From Caldithrix sp964598255 (GTDB taxonomy: Bacteria > Calditrichota > Calditrichia > Calditrichales > Calditrichaceae): 14,504 nucleotides of DNA. The notes under the pieces were generated by a model, which saw only the letters and a program-made list of their open reading frames with translations, did no database searches and had not been told where the DNA came from. The translations under genes were made by a program, and so were the position numbers. The stretch lies in NCBI GenBank assembly GCA_964598255.1, contig CAZRBA010000033.1:1-14504 (forward strand). Reading direction: 5' to 3'. Below, piece by piece: positions 6,328 to 13,632 of the stretch (the first letter of the stretch is position 1; each line of letters begins with the position of its first letter).

Positions 6328-8109
6328 TTAAAAAAAATAGCGAAGTTTTAGTTTGCCTGAAATGTAGGCACGTTTTGCTTGGCGTGAATCGACTAACGAT
6401 AAAAACGAGGCATTGGCCGAAAAAAGAATTTTGGGTAAAATGGTATATGCCAATTCCAAGTACGGCCCCTGATTTGTCAACTTGCGGCTTAATTTTTTTA
6501 CCGGTACATGGCGCCATTCTTTGCGTCGGTAAAACGTGTATCCGATATCCAGTCGGAAAAACAGAAAATGATCGTTACGTAAAAATAAGGTTAAAAAACG
6601 TGAATCATAGGATTGCAGCACTTGTTGTGCAAATTCTTTTGCAAAAAAACTTCCTTTGTCTTCTAATTCAATTCGATAGTATCCTCCGAAGGATTGGTGG
6701 GTTAAGTAATGGATGAGCAACGAATCGGAAAAAATGTATTTCCGAAACACAAAACTGCGCGGATCGGGAGTAAGGTAGTCGAAATCGTACACAGTGTAAT
6801 TGGCTAGTACTTGGGTACTTAAATTATTGGAAATCGCACCGCAACGATAGTAAAATCTAGGATTCAGTTTGTAAATGCGGTTCCAATTATTATTCATGCT
6901 GCGTTCTTTGTAAATGTAAATTTGATGATACAAATATACATAGCTCAAAAGGTCTAAAGTTAACACAGGGCTAATGTTCCATCGGTAGTGCAGCGTACTC
7001 ACAAATCCCAGTTCATCTCTGTCATCGTTATTGATAACGGAATCGGGGGTGTCGTACTGCAATTTTACATAGGCGGTATTAAGTGAGATTTGATGCCGAT
7101 CATTAAAACGGTAGCGAATATTCAAATTAAAGGCCGTTTGCAATGTACGGCTGTCCGTATAGGTGCCCGCATTGTCCTGTGTTTCGGACGAAGTGCGGAA
7201 GGTAAATAAAGTGGTAAGTTTGTGGCCGGTATGTAAATAACGTAAATAATTTTCAAATGTTAAAACAGACCGACCGTTAAAATAAGAAATATCCCGAGAA
7301 CGCAGCTTGGTTTGAAAAAGCAGGCGATTGCCTGTATTCAGGTCATAAAATAATTTGTTTTGCACTTCTCGTTCATGCATGTTTACTTGCTCTATGGAAT
7401 CGGCTACGTAATATTGTTTGGACAGATCGTTGTAATGCAGAAAAAGCGAATCGGAGCTAAAGCCTGAGAAACGGGTGGCAAAATAGGAAACCACATCGTA
7501 TTCCTTGTTACGGCGAGTAGGATACAAATCCAAATTAGTGGCGGCATTTATGTTGGCGGTGTAATTGGCAAATCGATACCGATTTACTTTTAATGACATG
7601 CCTGTATCCCAACCCCAGTCTACATGCCGTCGATTGCGAGCATATTGATAGCCTAAATAGGGTGAAATCCGGAAATAGGTGAAAATGTTTTTTTGAGCAA
7701 AAAGACCCATGGCGTGGTTGGCAAACTGGTTGTTGGCAGACACCTGTTTATCGCTTTGAAACCAACTATTAAAGTAAATACCAGTTAGGAATGGTTTTAA
7801 ATTCCAATAAACGAGCCCGCGTAAGCGATGTTCGTCTTTCCATTTTTTATCCCCCTCGGCCGGAATGAGCAGGTTGCTTTGGAAACGTTCTCTAACGCTC
7901 CAGCACACCGAGGCGGAATCCTGATTTTTTAACGAAAAGATTCCTAACCAATTCCAGGTAATTGATTGTTTGTAAAAATCGGTCATAAACTGGCGGCGCA
8001 AAGTAAAATGCCGCAAATCGGGAATTTGTGCCCGTAACGACGGAAGATAAGCGGTTGAGAAGAAAATAATAATCCAGATAAATTTTAAATAAAAAACCCG
8101 TTTGATGAT
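6328..8109 (-). CDS. Exported outer-membrane beta-barrel-like protein, unknown function, ATC start inferred
   Basis: I do not recognise the family. The first canonical start codon is TTG at 8016, but the frame is open upstream to a stop at 8128-8130. It encodes a convincing signal peptide there: IIKR, the hydrophobic run FIWIIIFFSTAYL, and a cleavage site LRA|Q at residue 27. No ATG, GTG or TTG occurs in that stretch. The proposed start is ATC at 8107-8109, overlapping the upstream stop as TAATC, with AAGGGA 5 bases before it. That gives 593 aa. The mature part is rich in alternating aromatic/polar segments with many Tyr, Phe, Arg and Asn, and ends in KLKLRYFF with a terminal Phe, typical of beta-barrels. 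It is coupled to the ftsB-like gene. It may be translated from a rare start, or the window may carry an ATG-to-ATC change. Confidence 0.7.
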   Translation of the reverse strand: MIKRVFYLKFIWIIIFFSTAYLPSLRAQIPDLRHFTLRRQFMTDFYKQSITWNWLGIFSLKNQDSASVCWSVRERFQSNLLIPAEGDKKWKDEHRLRGLVYWNLKPFLTGIYFNSWFQSDKQVSANNQFANHAMGLFAQKNIFTYFRISPYLGYQYARNRRHVDWGWDTGMSLKVNRYRFANYTANINAATNLDLYPTRRNKEYDVVSYFATRFSGFSSDSLFLHYNDLSKQYYVADSIEQVNMHEREVQNKLFYDLNTGNRLLFQTKLRSRDISYFNGRSVLTFENYLRYLHTGHKLTTLFTFRTSSETQDNAGTYTDSRTLQTAFNLNIRYRFNDRHQISLNTAYVKLQYDTPDSVINNDDRDELGFVSTLHYRWNISPVLTLDLLSYVYLYHQIYIYKERSMNNNWNRIYKLNPRFYYRCGAISNNLSTQVLANYTVYDFDYLTPDPRSFVFRKYIFSDSLLIHYLTHQSFGGYYRIELEDKGSFFAKEFAQQVLQSYDSRFLTLFLRNDHFLFFRLDIGYTFYRRKEWRHVPVKKLSRKLTNQGPYLELAYTILPKILFSANASFLSLVDSRQAKRAYISGKLKLRYFF

Positions 8110-8432
8110 TACTTTCCCTTGATTATCTTATAAACTTTTTCGTCTTTCTTTTTCATATTATATTTTTCTCGGGCGATTTTTTCAATATAATCAAGGTCGT
8201 TTTTTAAGCGTTGCGATTCGATTTTAAGTTTTGTTTTTTGTGCCTTTAGGGAGTCGATGTTTTTAAGCAATGTCTCTTTTTGAGATTTTTGCCGATAGTA
8301 TCGTATGACATTGTGGGAACCTGCCAAAAAAAGAAAATAGATCGTCGCCAATCCCAGCAAGGTAAGGATTAAGGCTTTTACCGAAATTCGGGTGGATGGT
8401 CGCTGTTTTTTTCTGGATGTGGATTTTTTCAT
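8109..8432 (-). CDS. ftsB: FtsB/DivIC-like septum formation initiator
   Basis: The product is 107 aa from ATG 8432. It has a basic N-terminus (MKKSTSRKKQR), one membrane segment (about 18-37), then a coiled coil (about 42-85) and the DivIC-type tail DYIEKIAREKYNMKKKDE. This is the size and layout of FtsB/DivIC, the bitopic protein that joins FtsL and FtsQ/DivIB in the divisome and relays activation of septal peptidoglycan synthesis. It directly follows eno, an arrangement common in bacteria. No good ribosome site precedes ATG 8432. An alternative ATG at 8471 touches AAAGGAG without spacing and would add 13 residues encoded by the terminator hairpin. Its stop overlaps the inferred start of the next gene by one base. 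Confidence 0.82.
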   Translation of the reverse strand: MKKSTSRKKQRPSTRISVKALILTLLGLATIYFLFLAGSHNVIRYYRQKSQKETLLKNIDSLKAQKTKLKIESQRLKNDLDYIEKIAREKYNMKKKDEKVYKIIKGK

Positions 8433-8437
8433 CGCAT

Positions 8438-8469
8438 AAAAAGGCCCGGCAATAGGTACATTGCCGGGC
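8438..8469 (-). terminator. Intrinsic terminator or attenuator between eno and the ftsB-like gene
   Basis: The perfect 10-bp inverted repeat GCCCGGCAAT / ATTGCCGGGC (8444-8453, 8460-8469; six-base loop) is followed on the minus strand by CTTTTT. It starts 11 bases after the eno stop, and the T-tract ends 5 bases before the ftsB-like ATG, so it should limit read-through from eno. Confidence 0.85.
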
Positions 8470-8480
8470 ATCTCCTTTAT

Positions 8481-9764
8481 TTAGCGTTTGAATGCTTTTA
8501 ATCCCAAAAATTTGGCGTTCTCGCCAAGCGTATCTTCGATGCGGAGCAACTGATTGTATTTGGCAATGCGATCGGTACGCGAAGCGGAACCGGTTTTAAT
8601 TTGGCCGCCGTTTGTCGCAACGACCAGGTCCGCAATGGTCGTGTCTTCGGTTTCACCGGAACGATGTGAAACAACCGTAGTGTAACCGGCTTTGTGCGCC
8701 ATATCGATGGCGTCCATTGTTTCGCTGACGGTACCGATTTGATTCAATTTGATCAAGATGGAATTGGCTACACCCATTTCGATTCCCTTGGCCAGCAGTT
8801 CGGTATTGGTCACGAAAATATCATCACCTACCAATTGCACTTTGTCGCCCAAGCGTTCGGTTAACAGTTTCCAGTTTTCCCAATCGTTTTCATCCAGACC
8901 GTCTTCCAGCGAAAGTATGGGATAATTGTCAATCCATTTTTCATAATAATCGATCATTTCCGCACCGGTTAGTTCTTTGCCTTCCGATTTCAGAATGTAC
9001 CGTTTTTTCTCTTTGTCGTAAAATTCGCTGGCAGCCGGATCGAGACAAATAAAAATATCTTTGCCGGGTTTGTAACCGGCCGTTTCAATGGCTTCAACAA
9101 TCAAATCCAACGCTTCCTGATTTGATTTTAAATCCGGAGCAAAACCGCCTTCGTCGCCAACAGCCGTATTGTAACCGCGTTTACTCAGTACTTTTTTCAG
9201 GTTGTGGAAAACCTCGGAACCCATGCGCAAGGCTTCTTTGAAGTTAGGAGCTCCGGCAGGCGAAATCATGAATTCTTGGACATCCACATTGTTATCTGCA
9301 TGTTTGCCGCCATTAAGGATATTCATCATCGGCACGGGCAATGTTTTGGCATTTACGCCACCCAAATACTGGAATAAAGGCAAACCGACTGATTCGGCCG
9401 CTGCTTTGGCTACGGCAACGGAAACGCCCAAAATGGCATTGGCACCCAATTTGCTTTTGTTGGGTGTGCCATCCAGTTTAATCATCAAATTATCGATGTA
9501 GGGCTGATCGGTAGCTTCCAAACCGATAATTTCTTCGGCGATAATTTCATTGACGTTTTGCACCGCTTTGAGCACACCTTTGCCCAAATAACGGCTTTTG
9601 TCGCCGTCGCGCAATTCCACGGCTTCTTTTTCGCCCGTGGAAGCACCGGAGGGCACATCTGCGCGGCCAAAGCTGCCGTCCTCCAGTAAAACTTCCACCT
9701 CAACGGTGGGATTCCCGCGGCTATCTAATATTTCTCGTGCGTAAACATCTTCGATGATAGGCAT
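8481..9764 (-). CDS. eno: Enolase (2-phosphoglycerate dehydratase)
   Basis: Interconverts 2-phosphoglycerate and phosphoenolpyruvate in glycolysis/gluconeogenesis; cytoplasmic, Mg-dependent. It has 427 aa, the normal length. It starts with IEDVYAREILDSRGNPTVEVEV and has the expected active-site elements: H155 in NGGKHADNNVD, E164 in QEFM, E205 in GDEGGFAP, metal ligands D242 (LDPAASE), E287 (LEDGL) and D314 (GDDIFVTN), catalytic K339 (LIKLNQIG), the loop SHRSGETED (366-374) and K390 (GGQIKTGSASR). ATG 9764 has AAAGGG 7 bases upstream. Nothing looks degraded. It is the first gene of the eno - ftsB-like - outer-membrane-protein series, with a terminator directly after it. Confidence 0.98.
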   Translation of the reverse strand: MPIIEDVYAREILDSRGNPTVEVEVLLEDGSFGRADVPSGASTGEKEAVELRDGDKSRYLGKGVLKAVQNVNEIIAEEIIGLEATDQPYIDNLMIKLDGTPNKSKLGANAILGVSVAVAKAAAESVGLPLFQYLGGVNAKTLPVPMMNILNGGKHADNNVDVQEFMISPAGAPNFKEALRMGSEVFHNLKKVLSKRGYNTAVGDEGGFAPDLKSNQEALDLIVEAIETAGYKPGKDIFICLDPAASEFYDKEKKRYILKSEGKELTGAEMIDYYEKWIDNYPILSLEDGLDENDWENWKLLTERLGDKVQLVGDDIFVTNTELLAKGIEMGVANSILIKLNQIGTVSETMDAIDMAHKAGYTTVVSHRSGETEDTTIADLVVATNGGQIKTGSASRTDRIAKYNQLLRIEDTLGENAKFLGLKAFKR

Positions 9765-9829
9765 ATTGTTACCCTTTCATTTTTGAGTTGACCGATAAGA
9801 ATAGTGATTCCTAACTATTAACATTTTCA

Positions 9830-9860
9830 CAAGATAAACAGGGAACGTAAAAAGTTCAAA
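9830..9860 (-). promoter_or_regulatory. Candidate promoter of eno
   Basis: On the minus strand TTTG (9857-9860) is followed by 20 bases and TATCTTG (9830-9836), a partial match to the TAnnTTTG -7 element. The implied leader is about 60 bases. The spacing equals that of the tRNA array and serA candidates. Confidence 0.35.
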
Positions 9861-9864
9861 AAAA

Positions 9865-10033
9865 TCTTTTTTCAAAAAAGAAGCTGTATTCGCTTTTAAT
9901 TTTTTTAGGTTATTCCGTGCCGAAAAGGTTACACGAATTTTTTGTTTGGGCTGTTTCGGAAAACGGCTTTTATTTTACGGTCAACTTGTTAAGTGGTATT
10001 AAAAAAGCGAAGCTTTTGCCTGCTCGGAACATG
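9865..10033. other. Intergenic region between eno and serA
   Basis: The gap between the serA stop and the eno start is about 310 bases. Apart from the candidate eno promoter and the serA terminator it holds AT-rich sequence with A/T runs and a weak hairpin AAAAGC-GAA-GCTTTT at 10003-10017. No plausible coding or RNA gene was seen. Confidence 0.4.
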
Positions 10034-10063
10034 AAAAAGCCCTGCTTTTTGGGCAGGGCTTTT
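10034..10063 (-). terminator. Intrinsic terminator of serA
   Basis: The stem AAAAGCCCTGC / GCAGGGCTTTT (10035-10045, 10053-10063) is flanked by an A-run that reads as a T-tract on the minus strand. It sits 11 bases after the serA stop. The symmetric sequence could act in both directions. Confidence 0.85.
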
Positions 10064-10074
10064 GACGTGAAAAA

Positions 10075-10998
10075 TTATTTGTTTACCTGAAAGGTGCGAT
10101 CGCCTTTTTCGAAGAAGTTGACAATTTGCCTAGCTGCGGCTAATCCGGCATTGATATTGGCTTCTGCTGTTTGCGCACCCATTTTTTTAGGTGTAAAAAA
10201 GTAACGTCCTGGGTACTTTTTGGCAATCACGTCTTTGCAATCCGGAGCGATGTCCGAAATGTACTTGAAATCGGGACGTTCTTCGAACATTTTCAGCAGT
10301 TCGTCTTCGTTAATGATTTCTTTTCTGGCGGTGTTGACCAGGGTTGCATTTTGCGGCATTAGAGAAAGCAAGGCAAAATTAACGGATTTGATGGTTTTTT
10401 CATTGGCCGGAATGTGCAACGAAACATATTGGCACTGGTGATACAATTCCTCGGCAGAGTTCACCGCTTTCACGCCATCTTTTTCGATGGCTTCTTTGGG
10501 AATAAAGGGATCGTAGGCGAAAATTTCCATTCCGAATCCTTTGGCAATTTCGGCAACACGTTTGCCTACGTGTCCGTAAGCGTGCACGCCTAGGGTTTTG
10601 CCCTTTAATTCCGTGCCGGGTTTGCCGTTAAATTGATTACGAGCCAGATAAACCATCATTCCCAAAGCCAGTTCGGCTACGGCATTGGAGTTTTGGCCGG
10701 GGGTGTTCATTACCACAATACCTCTTTCGGTGGCGGTTTTAAGGTCGATGTTGTCGTAACCGGCTCCGGCACGTACTACAAGTTTTAGTTTCGCTGCGGC
10801 TGCTATAACCTCGGCAGTGATTTTGTCGCTACGAACAATTAAAGCATCCGCATCGGCGACGGCTGCTTTTAATGCTTCCGGACTTTCGTATTTTTCGAGT
10901 ACGGCAAATTCGTAACCTGCATTTTCGACAATCTTTTTAATTTGCTCCACGGCAACCGGAGCAAACGGTTTTACGGTGGCAATAAGTACTTTTGGCAT
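10075..10998 (-). CDS. serA: D-3-phosphoglycerate dehydrogenase, short ACT-less Bacteroidota-type
   Basis: NAD-dependent oxidation of 3-phosphoglycerate, first step of serine synthesis. ATG 10998 is preceded by AAAGGAG with 9-base spacing; the longer open frame adds only a non-homologous leader. It has 307 aa and no C-terminal ACT domain, so serine feedback by that route is not expected. Seen: VVRAGAGYDNID (74-85), NTPGQNSNAVAEL (98-110), catalytic Arg R225 in VNTARKE. The nucleotide loop reads HAYGHVG (139-145), with Ala where the family's first GxGxxG glycine would be. Where most relatives have the catalytic His (TPHxG), there is TPKKMGAQT (269-277), and the usual Glu region reads SDIAPD. 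As I recall, Bacteroides SerA shares these changes, so this is a clade feature rather than decay. serC is not adjacent. Confidence 0.85.
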   Translation of the reverse strand: MPKVLIATVKPFAPVAVEQIKKIVENAGYEFAVLEKYESPEALKAAVADADALIVRSDKITAEVIAAAAKLKLVVRAGAGYDNIDLKTATERGIVVMNTPGQNSNAVAELALGMMVYLARNQFNGKPGTELKGKTLGVHAYGHVGKRVAEIAKGFGMEIFAYDPFIPKEAIEKDGVKAVNSAEELYHQCQYVSLHIPANEKTIKSVNFALLSLMPQNATLVNTARKEIINEDELLKMFEERPDFKYISDIAPDCKDVIAKKYPGRYFFTPKKMGAQTAEANINAGLAAARQIVNFFEKGDRTFQVNK

Positions 10999-11042
10999 AA
11001 TTTTATTCTCCTTTCGCTTGGACTTCGAAACGATTCTTTTGA

Positions 11043-11074
11043 GAAAATTATCATTTATTTTTGTAAAAAACAAA
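11043..11074 (-). promoter_or_regulatory. Candidate promoter of serA
   Basis: On the minus strand TTTG (11071-11074) is followed by 20 bases and TAATTTTC (11043-11050), one mismatch from TAnnTTTG. The implied start lies about 35 bases before the serA ATG. Confidence 0.4.
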
Positions 11075-11140
11075 AGAAATTGGCAGAACAAACACCCTTT
11101 GACAACAGCGGAGTTGAATTGCAAAAGTTGTTTTTAAGGC

Positions 11141-11512
11141 TTATTTTTCGCCATTTGGTAACATCGGCTTTACTTTAATTTTGCTCGCCTGTTTAATGGT
11201 AACTGTGCCCGGTTTGGCGCCTCGGGGTTTTTGTACGTTTCTGGCGCGACAGTAATGAACGGATACCGTTCCCGCGTTGCGCATTTTGGAAAAATAAGCT
11301 GCAAGTTGTGCTGCCTGACGAATGCTTTCTTTGTGCGGTTCGACTTCCGATTCTCCGCAACGCAGAACAACATGGCTGCCGGGGAAACCGTTAACATGAA
11401 ACCACAAATCATTGGGATGCGCTTCTTTTAACGAAAGCCGATCGTTGCTGCGGTCATCAAGTCCCACCCAAACTTCCAGGCCGTCGGGTAAAACAAACGT
11501 TTTGATGTTCAC
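11141..11512 (-). CDS. Stand-alone NFACT-R (DUF814) RNA-binding-domain protein
   Basis: Start GTG 11512 overlaps the upstream stop as GTGA, and AAAGGAG lies 8 bases upstream inside the preceding gene; an ATG 30 bases earlier has no such site. The product is 123 aa. It carries the NFACT-R signature: NDLWFHVNGFPGSHVVLR (34-51) and RNVQKPRGAKPGTV (91-104). In full-length NFACT proteins (RqcH/Rqc2, Fbp-type) this domain follows an NFACT-N domain and a coiled coil, and acts in rescue of stalled ribosomes. Here only the RNA-binding module is present, and the protein is complete rather than truncated, since both ends are clean. Its RNA target is unknown. Co-translation with a secreted hydrolase suggests only shared expression, not shared function. 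Confidence 0.85.
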   Translation of the reverse strand: MNIKTFVLPDGLEVWVGLDDRSNDRLSLKEAHPNDLWFHVNGFPGSHVVLRCGESEVEPHKESIRQAAQLAAYFSKMRNAGTVSVHYCRARNVQKPRGAKPGTVTIKQASKIKVKPMLPNGEK

Positions 11513-12753
11513 CGTTGTTTCTCCTTTAAATCGATTTCCCATGTATTTCGGTAAAAATTAATTACCTCGTTATTTACCTGGCGGTAAAAATTTTGCACTT
11601 CTTTGGGCTCAAAAGAATAGTGGGCAAAGCGTTTGAGCAAGCGATTGCCTTGAGCAATAAGTCGGCTTTCGAAAGGAAGAATGCGTTGCAAAATACCGTT
11701 GTGCTGTCTGTTGAGCAAAGCGGGCCAATAAAGATAGCTATTACCCGAACCACGAGCAATGGGGAAACATCGGTTTTTTAATTGTAAGGCCGCATTGCAC
11801 AAAGGGGCGGTTTGGCCGCTTTGTGCTTTTAGGATTTCAGGAAAATCAGCACCGGCAGCCACCCAAAGAGGAATGGCAACGGATGTTAGTGGAAAACCCA
11901 AAATTGTCCAAGCCACTGTATTTTCCGGCGATTCTCCTTTTCGGACACCTTGCACAACCATTACGGATACGGAACTGTGCCTGGGAATAAAATCGCGAAA
12001 ACAGACAAAACGCGAATGTCGGGCATCGGGCAGATTTTCGTACAAATTGCATCCGGTAAGGCCGTGTTCCAAACTACGGCTGACTTTTTGCAGTAAAAAT
12101 TTTGCTGTCAACGAATCGCGTGCAAATGCCAAATCGAACAATTTTTCCGCTTCCCGATAGCGGATGTAGCCTTCGCCGCCATTGGCGTGTCCTGTAAAGG
12201 AAAAGTTGGTATGGATCAAATAACCATTGGGAGCAATGGCTGGATCGTTTGCGTCTAATTTTTTGTAGCCGTAATTATCGGTTTCAAAATAAGCCGCACC
12301 GCCTTGGGCATCAATCACGCCGAAATTCGATTCCACGCCCAGCGGTTTGGGTAATGTGTCCAGTAATCGTGCAAAATCGTCCACTGTGCGGCAAAAGCGC
12401 AACGCTTGTTTCATTAAAATGCCTTCCCGATCCTTGGCTTTTGAAGTATCGTTTTTTGCTTTTAAGTTGTAGGAGGCCGAATTCATAATGGCAAATCCGG
12501 CCGCATTGTATCCGGCCCAGACATTCGATCCTAGTGAATCGTCGGCATTTACCAATCCGATGTACGGATAAATTCCGTCATTAAAATAGCGAACTATATT
12601 TTGTAGGTGTCCGGAATCGCGATGTTTCCACAACAGCGGTCTGCCGTCGGGAGTTGCTTTTCCGCTGATGACGGCCGTGGTGCAGGGAAAGGCCGCATTC
12701 GAAATCAAAAATAAAAATAAAAATACCCCTAAAACTCGAATTTTTTTCCGCAT
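11509..12753 (-). CDS. Exported cysteine Ntn-hydrolase, C45/penicillin-acylase-like
   Basis: The product is 414 aa from ATG 12753 with AGGGGG upstream. A basic N-terminus and hydrophobic run (7-21) form a signal peptide that should end at AAFP|C. Cleavage would expose C24 as the N-terminal nucleophile, followed by TTAVISGKATPDGRPLLWKHRD. A Cys after the leader, then a Gly-rich strand and a W/G-R/H-R-D turn, is typical of the acyl-CoA:6-aminopenicillanate acyltransferase / choloylglycine hydrolase superfamily. NSASYN (about 91-96) and NFGVID (about 144-149) fit later core strands. It probably hydrolyses amide bonds of N-acyl compounds or peptides outside the cytoplasm; the substrate cannot be told. 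The Cys is not in a proper lipobox. The stop overlaps the NFACT-R start by 4 nt, implying translational coupling. Confidence 0.8.
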   Translation of the reverse strand: MRKKIRVLGVFLFLFLISNAAFPCTTAVISGKATPDGRPLLWKHRDSGHLQNIVRYFNDGIYPYIGLVNADDSLGSNVWAGYNAAGFAIMNSASYNLKAKNDTSKAKDREGILMKQALRFCRTVDDFARLLDTLPKPLGVESNFGVIDAQGGAAYFETDNYGYKKLDANDPAIAPNGYLIHTNFSFTGHANGGEGYIRYREAEKLFDLAFARDSLTAKFLLQKVSRSLEHGLTGCNLYENLPDARHSRFVCFRDFIPRHSSVSVMVVQGVRKGESPENTVAWTILGFPLTSVAIPLWVAAGADFPEILKAQSGQTAPLCNAALQLKNRCFPIARGSGNSYLYWPALLNRQHNGILQRILPFESRLIAQGNRLLKRFAHYSFEPKEVQNFYRQVNNEVINFYRNTWEIDLKEKQR

Positions 12754-12815
12754 AATTACCCCCTGTGTAATGCTAATGCTCGCGTCGATTTGCCAATGTT
12801 GTTCGATCCGTAGCC

Positions 12816-12844
12816 ATCTTACAAATTTTTTGCGAGCGGGACAA
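12816..12844 (-). promoter_or_regulatory. Candidate sigma-70-like promoter of the hydrolase/NFACT-R pair
   Basis: On the minus strand TTGTCC (12839-12844), a 17-base spacer, then TAAGAT (12816-12821). Both boxes match the consensus at four of six positions. The implied leader is about 55 bases. Confidence 0.3.
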
Positions 12845-13036
12845 GATGAAAACGGATGTAAAAAATATATTTGGAATCGGGATTAAACATGCTTACATTG
12901 AATTCGTTAATTCGTTAGACGCGCAAAGAGTTAACCTGCCGAAGCGATTTTATTTCCTTCTTAACGTTAATATTTCTTTACAGGTCTTAAGAATTACAAG
13001 GTAGTTTTATTTATTTATTTTTAAGGAGTTTTTATC

Positions 13037-13345
13037 GTGAATATTTATGTGGGCAATATCCCAAGAACCGCCGAAGAAGAAACCATTCGCAATTTGTTCG
13101 AAGAATACGGCGAAGTAGCAGAGGTTAAACTGCTCAAAGACAATTACACCGGTCAGTTGCGTGGATTCGGTTTTGTAACCATGCATTCTCAGGAAGAGGC
13201 CGAGAAGGCAATCGAAGCCATCAATTCCACCGAATTGGAAGGCAGAACCTTGGTGGTCAATAAAGCCCGTCCTCGTGGCGAACGTTCCGGCAACCGTTTT
13301 GGTAACAACAATGGCGGTGGCTATCGGAACAATCGTTCCTGGTAG
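13037..13345 (+). CDS. Small RRM RNA-binding protein
   Basis: Start GTG 13037 with AAGGAG at 13023-13028, 8 bases upstream. The product is 102 aa: one RNA recognition motif (about 1-78) with RNP2 IYVGNI (3-8) and RNP1 RGFGFVTM (42-49), then a Gly/Asn/Arg-rich tail (about 79-102). The aromatic residues that stack on RNA are present (Y4 in RNP2, F44 and F46 in RNP1). Such single-RRM glycine-tailed proteins are known in cyanobacteria and several other phyla, where some are cold-induced, and are presumed RNA chaperones. It is monocistronic with a strong terminator. Its leader is AT-rich with a TTTATTTATTTATTTTTAAGGAG run before the start. RNA targets are unknown. Confidence 0.92.
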   Translation: MNIYVGNIPRTAEEETIRNLFEEYGEVAEVKLLKDNYTGQLRGFGFVTMHSQEEAEKAIEAINSTELEGRTLVVNKARPRGERSGNRFGNNNGGGYRNNRSW

Positions 13346-13372
13346 AGATGAAAATTATTTTTTCGTAAGATG

Positions 13373-13401
13373 AAAGCCTCGCATTGCGGGGCTTTTTTTT
13401 T
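13373..13401 (+). terminator. Intrinsic terminator of the RRM gene
   Basis: A 10-bp stem AAAGCCTCGC / GCGGGGCTTT (one G-T pair, loop ATT) is followed by an uninterrupted T-run to 13401. It starts 28 bases after the stop. Confidence 0.9.
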
Positions 13402-13521
13402 ACGATAAACCGGGCAAACGGAGTGTCTGTCCGTGAATAATCCACCGTATAAGTCTTCACAAATTCACTCTTTGGCAATAATTGTAGAATTTGACTAAAA
13501 ATACTCATAACTTTATTCATC

Positions 13522-13583
13522 AGATAGGCCTTCTTTTTATTTTTTTGTGTGACAAATTAATTTAGAAAATATGAGGCCTATCT
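13522..13583. repeat. Perfect 10-bp inverted repeat upstream of the nitroreductase gene
   Basis: AGATAGGCCT (13522-13531) and AGGCCTATCT (13574-13583) are exact reverse complements, separated by 42 AT-rich bases. They lie 50-110 bases before the nitroreductase start, where a promoter is expected, so they could be paired operator half-sites, or ends of a long leader hairpin. The role is not established. Confidence 0.5.
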
Positions 13584-13632
13584 TTTACTTAAAGTTTTGA
13601 TATTATCGAGCGTAGCAAGAAGGAAAATGTTA

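Noticed and set aside
9202..9501. 99-codon plus-strand frame
   Set aside because: Lies wholly inside eno on the opposite strand; enolase is strongly conserved there, so this is a shadow.
11759..12160. 133-codon plus-strand frame
   Set aside because: Antisense to the Ntn-hydrolase; low-complexity, Arg/Ser/Cys-rich translation without motifs.
13257..13520. 87-codon minus-strand frame
   Set aside because: Overlaps the 3' end of the RRM gene and its terminator; no ribosome site and no recognisable domain.
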